Part shown: piece by piece, positions 13,757 to 14,962 of the stretch
Layout: the number at the start of each line of letters is the position of its first letter
Numbering within the stretch: position 1 is the stretch's first letter
NCBI GenBank assembly: GCA_964528605.1
Contig: CAZGSV010000083.1
Span: 1 to 14,962, forward strand
DNA length: 14,962 bases
Direction: 5' to 3'
Origin: CAZGSV01 sp964528605
GTDB taxonomy: Bacteria > Armatimonadota > Zipacnadia > CAZGSV01
Notes under the pieces: model-generated
The model's database searches: none
What the model was told of the DNA's origin: nothing
Seen by the model: only the letters and a program-made list of their open reading frames with translations
Program-made: the position numbers and the translations under genes

Positions 13757-14962
13757 ATGGCAAAGATGCTCGCTTTCAGTGAGGAGGCCCGGCGCGCCCT
13801 CGAGCGCGGGGTCAACAAGGTCGCGGACGCGGTCAAGGTGACCCTGGGTCCGCGCGGCCGGAACGTTGTGCTCGACAAGAAGTTCGGCTCCCCCACCATC
13901 AGCAAGGACGGCGTAACGGTGGCCAAGGAGATCGAACTCGCGGACCCCTATGAGAACATGGGGGCGCAGTTGTGCCGCGAGGTCGCCTCGAAGACCAACG
14001 ACGTCGCCGGCGACGGCACCACCACCGCGACGGTGCTGGCGCAGGCCATCGTGCGCGAAGGCCTCAAGAACGTGGCTGCCGGCGCCAACCCAATGCTCAT
14101 CAAGCGCGGCATCGAGATAGCGGTCGAGGCGTGCGTTAGGGCGCTGCACGAACAGGCGATCCCCGTCAAGAAGAAGGAAGAGATCGCCAACGTCGCCGGC
14201 ATCGCGGGCAACGAGCCGGAGATCGGCCGCTACATCGCCGACGCCATGGACAAGGTCGGGCGCGACGGCGTGATCACGGTGGAGGAAGCCAAGGGCACCG
14301 AGACCACCGTGGAGATCGTCGAGGGCATGCAGTTCGACAAGGGCTACCTGTCCCCCTACTTCGTCACCGACGCGGAGAACATGGTAGTCGAACTCGAAGA
14401 CCCTTACATCCTCATCCACGAGAAGAAGATCTCCTCGGCGGCCGACCTGGTGCCGCTGCTGGAGAAGATCGCGCGCGCCGGCAGGCCGCTGCTGGTGATC
14501 GCCGAGGACCTCGAGGGCGAGGCGCTGGCCACCTTGGTAGTCAACAAGATTCGCGGCGTGCTCCAGTCGGCTGCGGCCAAGGCGCCCGGCTTCGGCGAGC
14601 GGCGCAAGGCGATGCTCGAGGACATTGCCATCCTCACCGCTGGCCGCTTCATCTCCGAGGACCTGGGCATCAAGTTGGAGAACGTGGAGTTGCAGGACCT
14701 CGGCACCGCGAAGCGGGTGCGCATTGACAAGGAAGAGACCACCATCATCGAGGGCGCCGGCAAGAAGTCCGCGATTGACGGCCGCATCGAGCAAATCCGC
14801 AAGGCGATTGACGACACCGAGTCGGATTACGACCGCGAGAAGTTGCAGGAGCGCCTGGCGAAGTTGGCCGGCGGCGTGGCCCCGATCAACGTCGGGGCCG
14901 CCACCGAGACCGAAACGAAGGAACGCAAGGCCCGCGTCGAGGACGCCCTGCACGCGACCCGC
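13757..14962 (+). CDS. groEL: Chaperonin GroEL (Hsp60), 3' end outside window
   Basis: The first 402 codons of the ATP-driven folding chaperonin (about 540 residues in full); the frame is still open at the window edge. The equatorial domain starts MAKMLAFSEEARRAL. TLGPRGRNV at 29-37 and GDGTTTATVL at 85-94 form the nucleotide site, with Asp86 equivalent to E. coli Asp87. The apical domain runs through about 190-375 (for example KGYLSPYFVTD). The catalytic aspartate of ATP hydrolysis (E. coli Asp398) corresponds to Asp396 in EDALHATR, which ends the window. ATG 13757 follows AAGGAG (13742-13747) by 9 nt, inside the end of groES. It is co-transcribed with groES under HrcA/CIRCE control. The C-terminal Gly-Met tail, if any, is not visible. 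Confidence 0.98.
   Translation, partial: MAKMLAFSEEARRALERGVNKVADAVKVTLGPRGRNVVLDKKFGSPTISKDGVTVAKEIELADPYENMGAQLCREVASKTNDVAGDGTTTATVLAQAIVREGLKNVAAGANPMLIKRGIEIAVEACVRALHEQAIPVKKKEEIANVAGIAGNEPEIGRYIADAMDKVGRDGVITVEEAKGTETTVEIVEGMQFDKGYLSPYFVTDAENMVVELEDPYILIHEKKISSAADLVPLLEKIARAGRPLLVIAEDLEGEALATLVVNKIRGVLQSAAAKAPGFGERRKAMLEDIAILTAGRFISEDLGIKLENVELQDLGTAKRVRIDKEETTIIEGAGKKSAIDGRIEQIRKAIDDTESDYDREKLQERLAKLAGGVAPINVGAATETETKERKARVEDALHATR

Noticed and set aside
13724..14953. A 409-codon open frame on the minus strand opposite groEL
   Set aside because: groEL on the plus strand is unmistakable over the same bases. The antisense frame is a by-product of GC-rich third positions and shows no family motif.

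Overview
The window is GC-rich bacterial chromosome carrying mostly housekeeping and accessory metabolic genes. The groESL operon is controlled by a CIRCE operator, RNA polymerase promoters are of the housekeeping (TTGACA/TATAAT-like) type, GTG starts are common, and several dispersed palindromic repeats lie between genes. Together with an Eis-like acetyltransferase, PHP phosphatase, zinc-ribbon/proline-rich membrane proteins and an ECF sigma operon, this suggests a GC-rich, little-cultivated lineage such as Armatimonadota or a neighbouring phylum. That placement is inference; no rRNA or marker phylogeny is possible here. No tRNA, rRNA, CRISPR array, insertion sequence or prophage gene was seen.

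Layout. (1) 1-1777, plus strand: the C-terminal end of a membrane protein, followed by a 525-residue protein with three zinc ribbons, long proline-rich linkers and four membrane segments; the two share a similar C-terminal helix and look like tandem paralogues. (2) 1807-4529, plus: a PfkB-family sugar kinase, a xylulokinase, and a translationally coupled but truncated amidohydrolase remnant. (3) 8802-4526, minus: a secreted protein with a glycosidase-like TIM-barrel fold, an Eis-like acetyltransferase, an APH-family phosphotransferase and a small GNAT acetyltransferase. (4) 8830-9642, plus: a PHP-domain phosphoesterase diverging from the glycosidase-like gene across only 27 bp. (5) 9643-9848: a cluster of hairpin-forming repeats between convergent genes. 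(6) 13173-9849, minus: promoter, ECF sigma factor, zinc-finger anti-sigma factor and a membrane-anchored TPR protein with a C39/BtrH-like domain, forming one operon. (7) 13369-14962, plus: promoter, CIRCE, groES and the first 402 codons of groEL.

How the parts work together. The sugar kinases would feed phosphorylated ketoses or fructose into central metabolism. The sigma/anti-sigma/TPR genes overlap or nearly touch, so they read as one envelope-sensing unit; its likely promoter is preceded by two helically phased DnaA-box-like sites. The heat-shock operon is divergent from it. The acetyltransferase-phosphotransferase-acetyltransferase run resembles a small-molecule (possibly aminoglycoside-type) modification set, but substrates cannot be read from sequence.

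The most unusual observations are a glycosidase-fold protein in which both expected catalytic glutamates are substituted (Cys192 and Gln297), an ECF-operon protein with a protease-like domain that seems to lack its catalytic histidine, the DnaA-box pair at the sigma-operon promoter, and a family of short palindromic repeats sharing a common 11-bp box.
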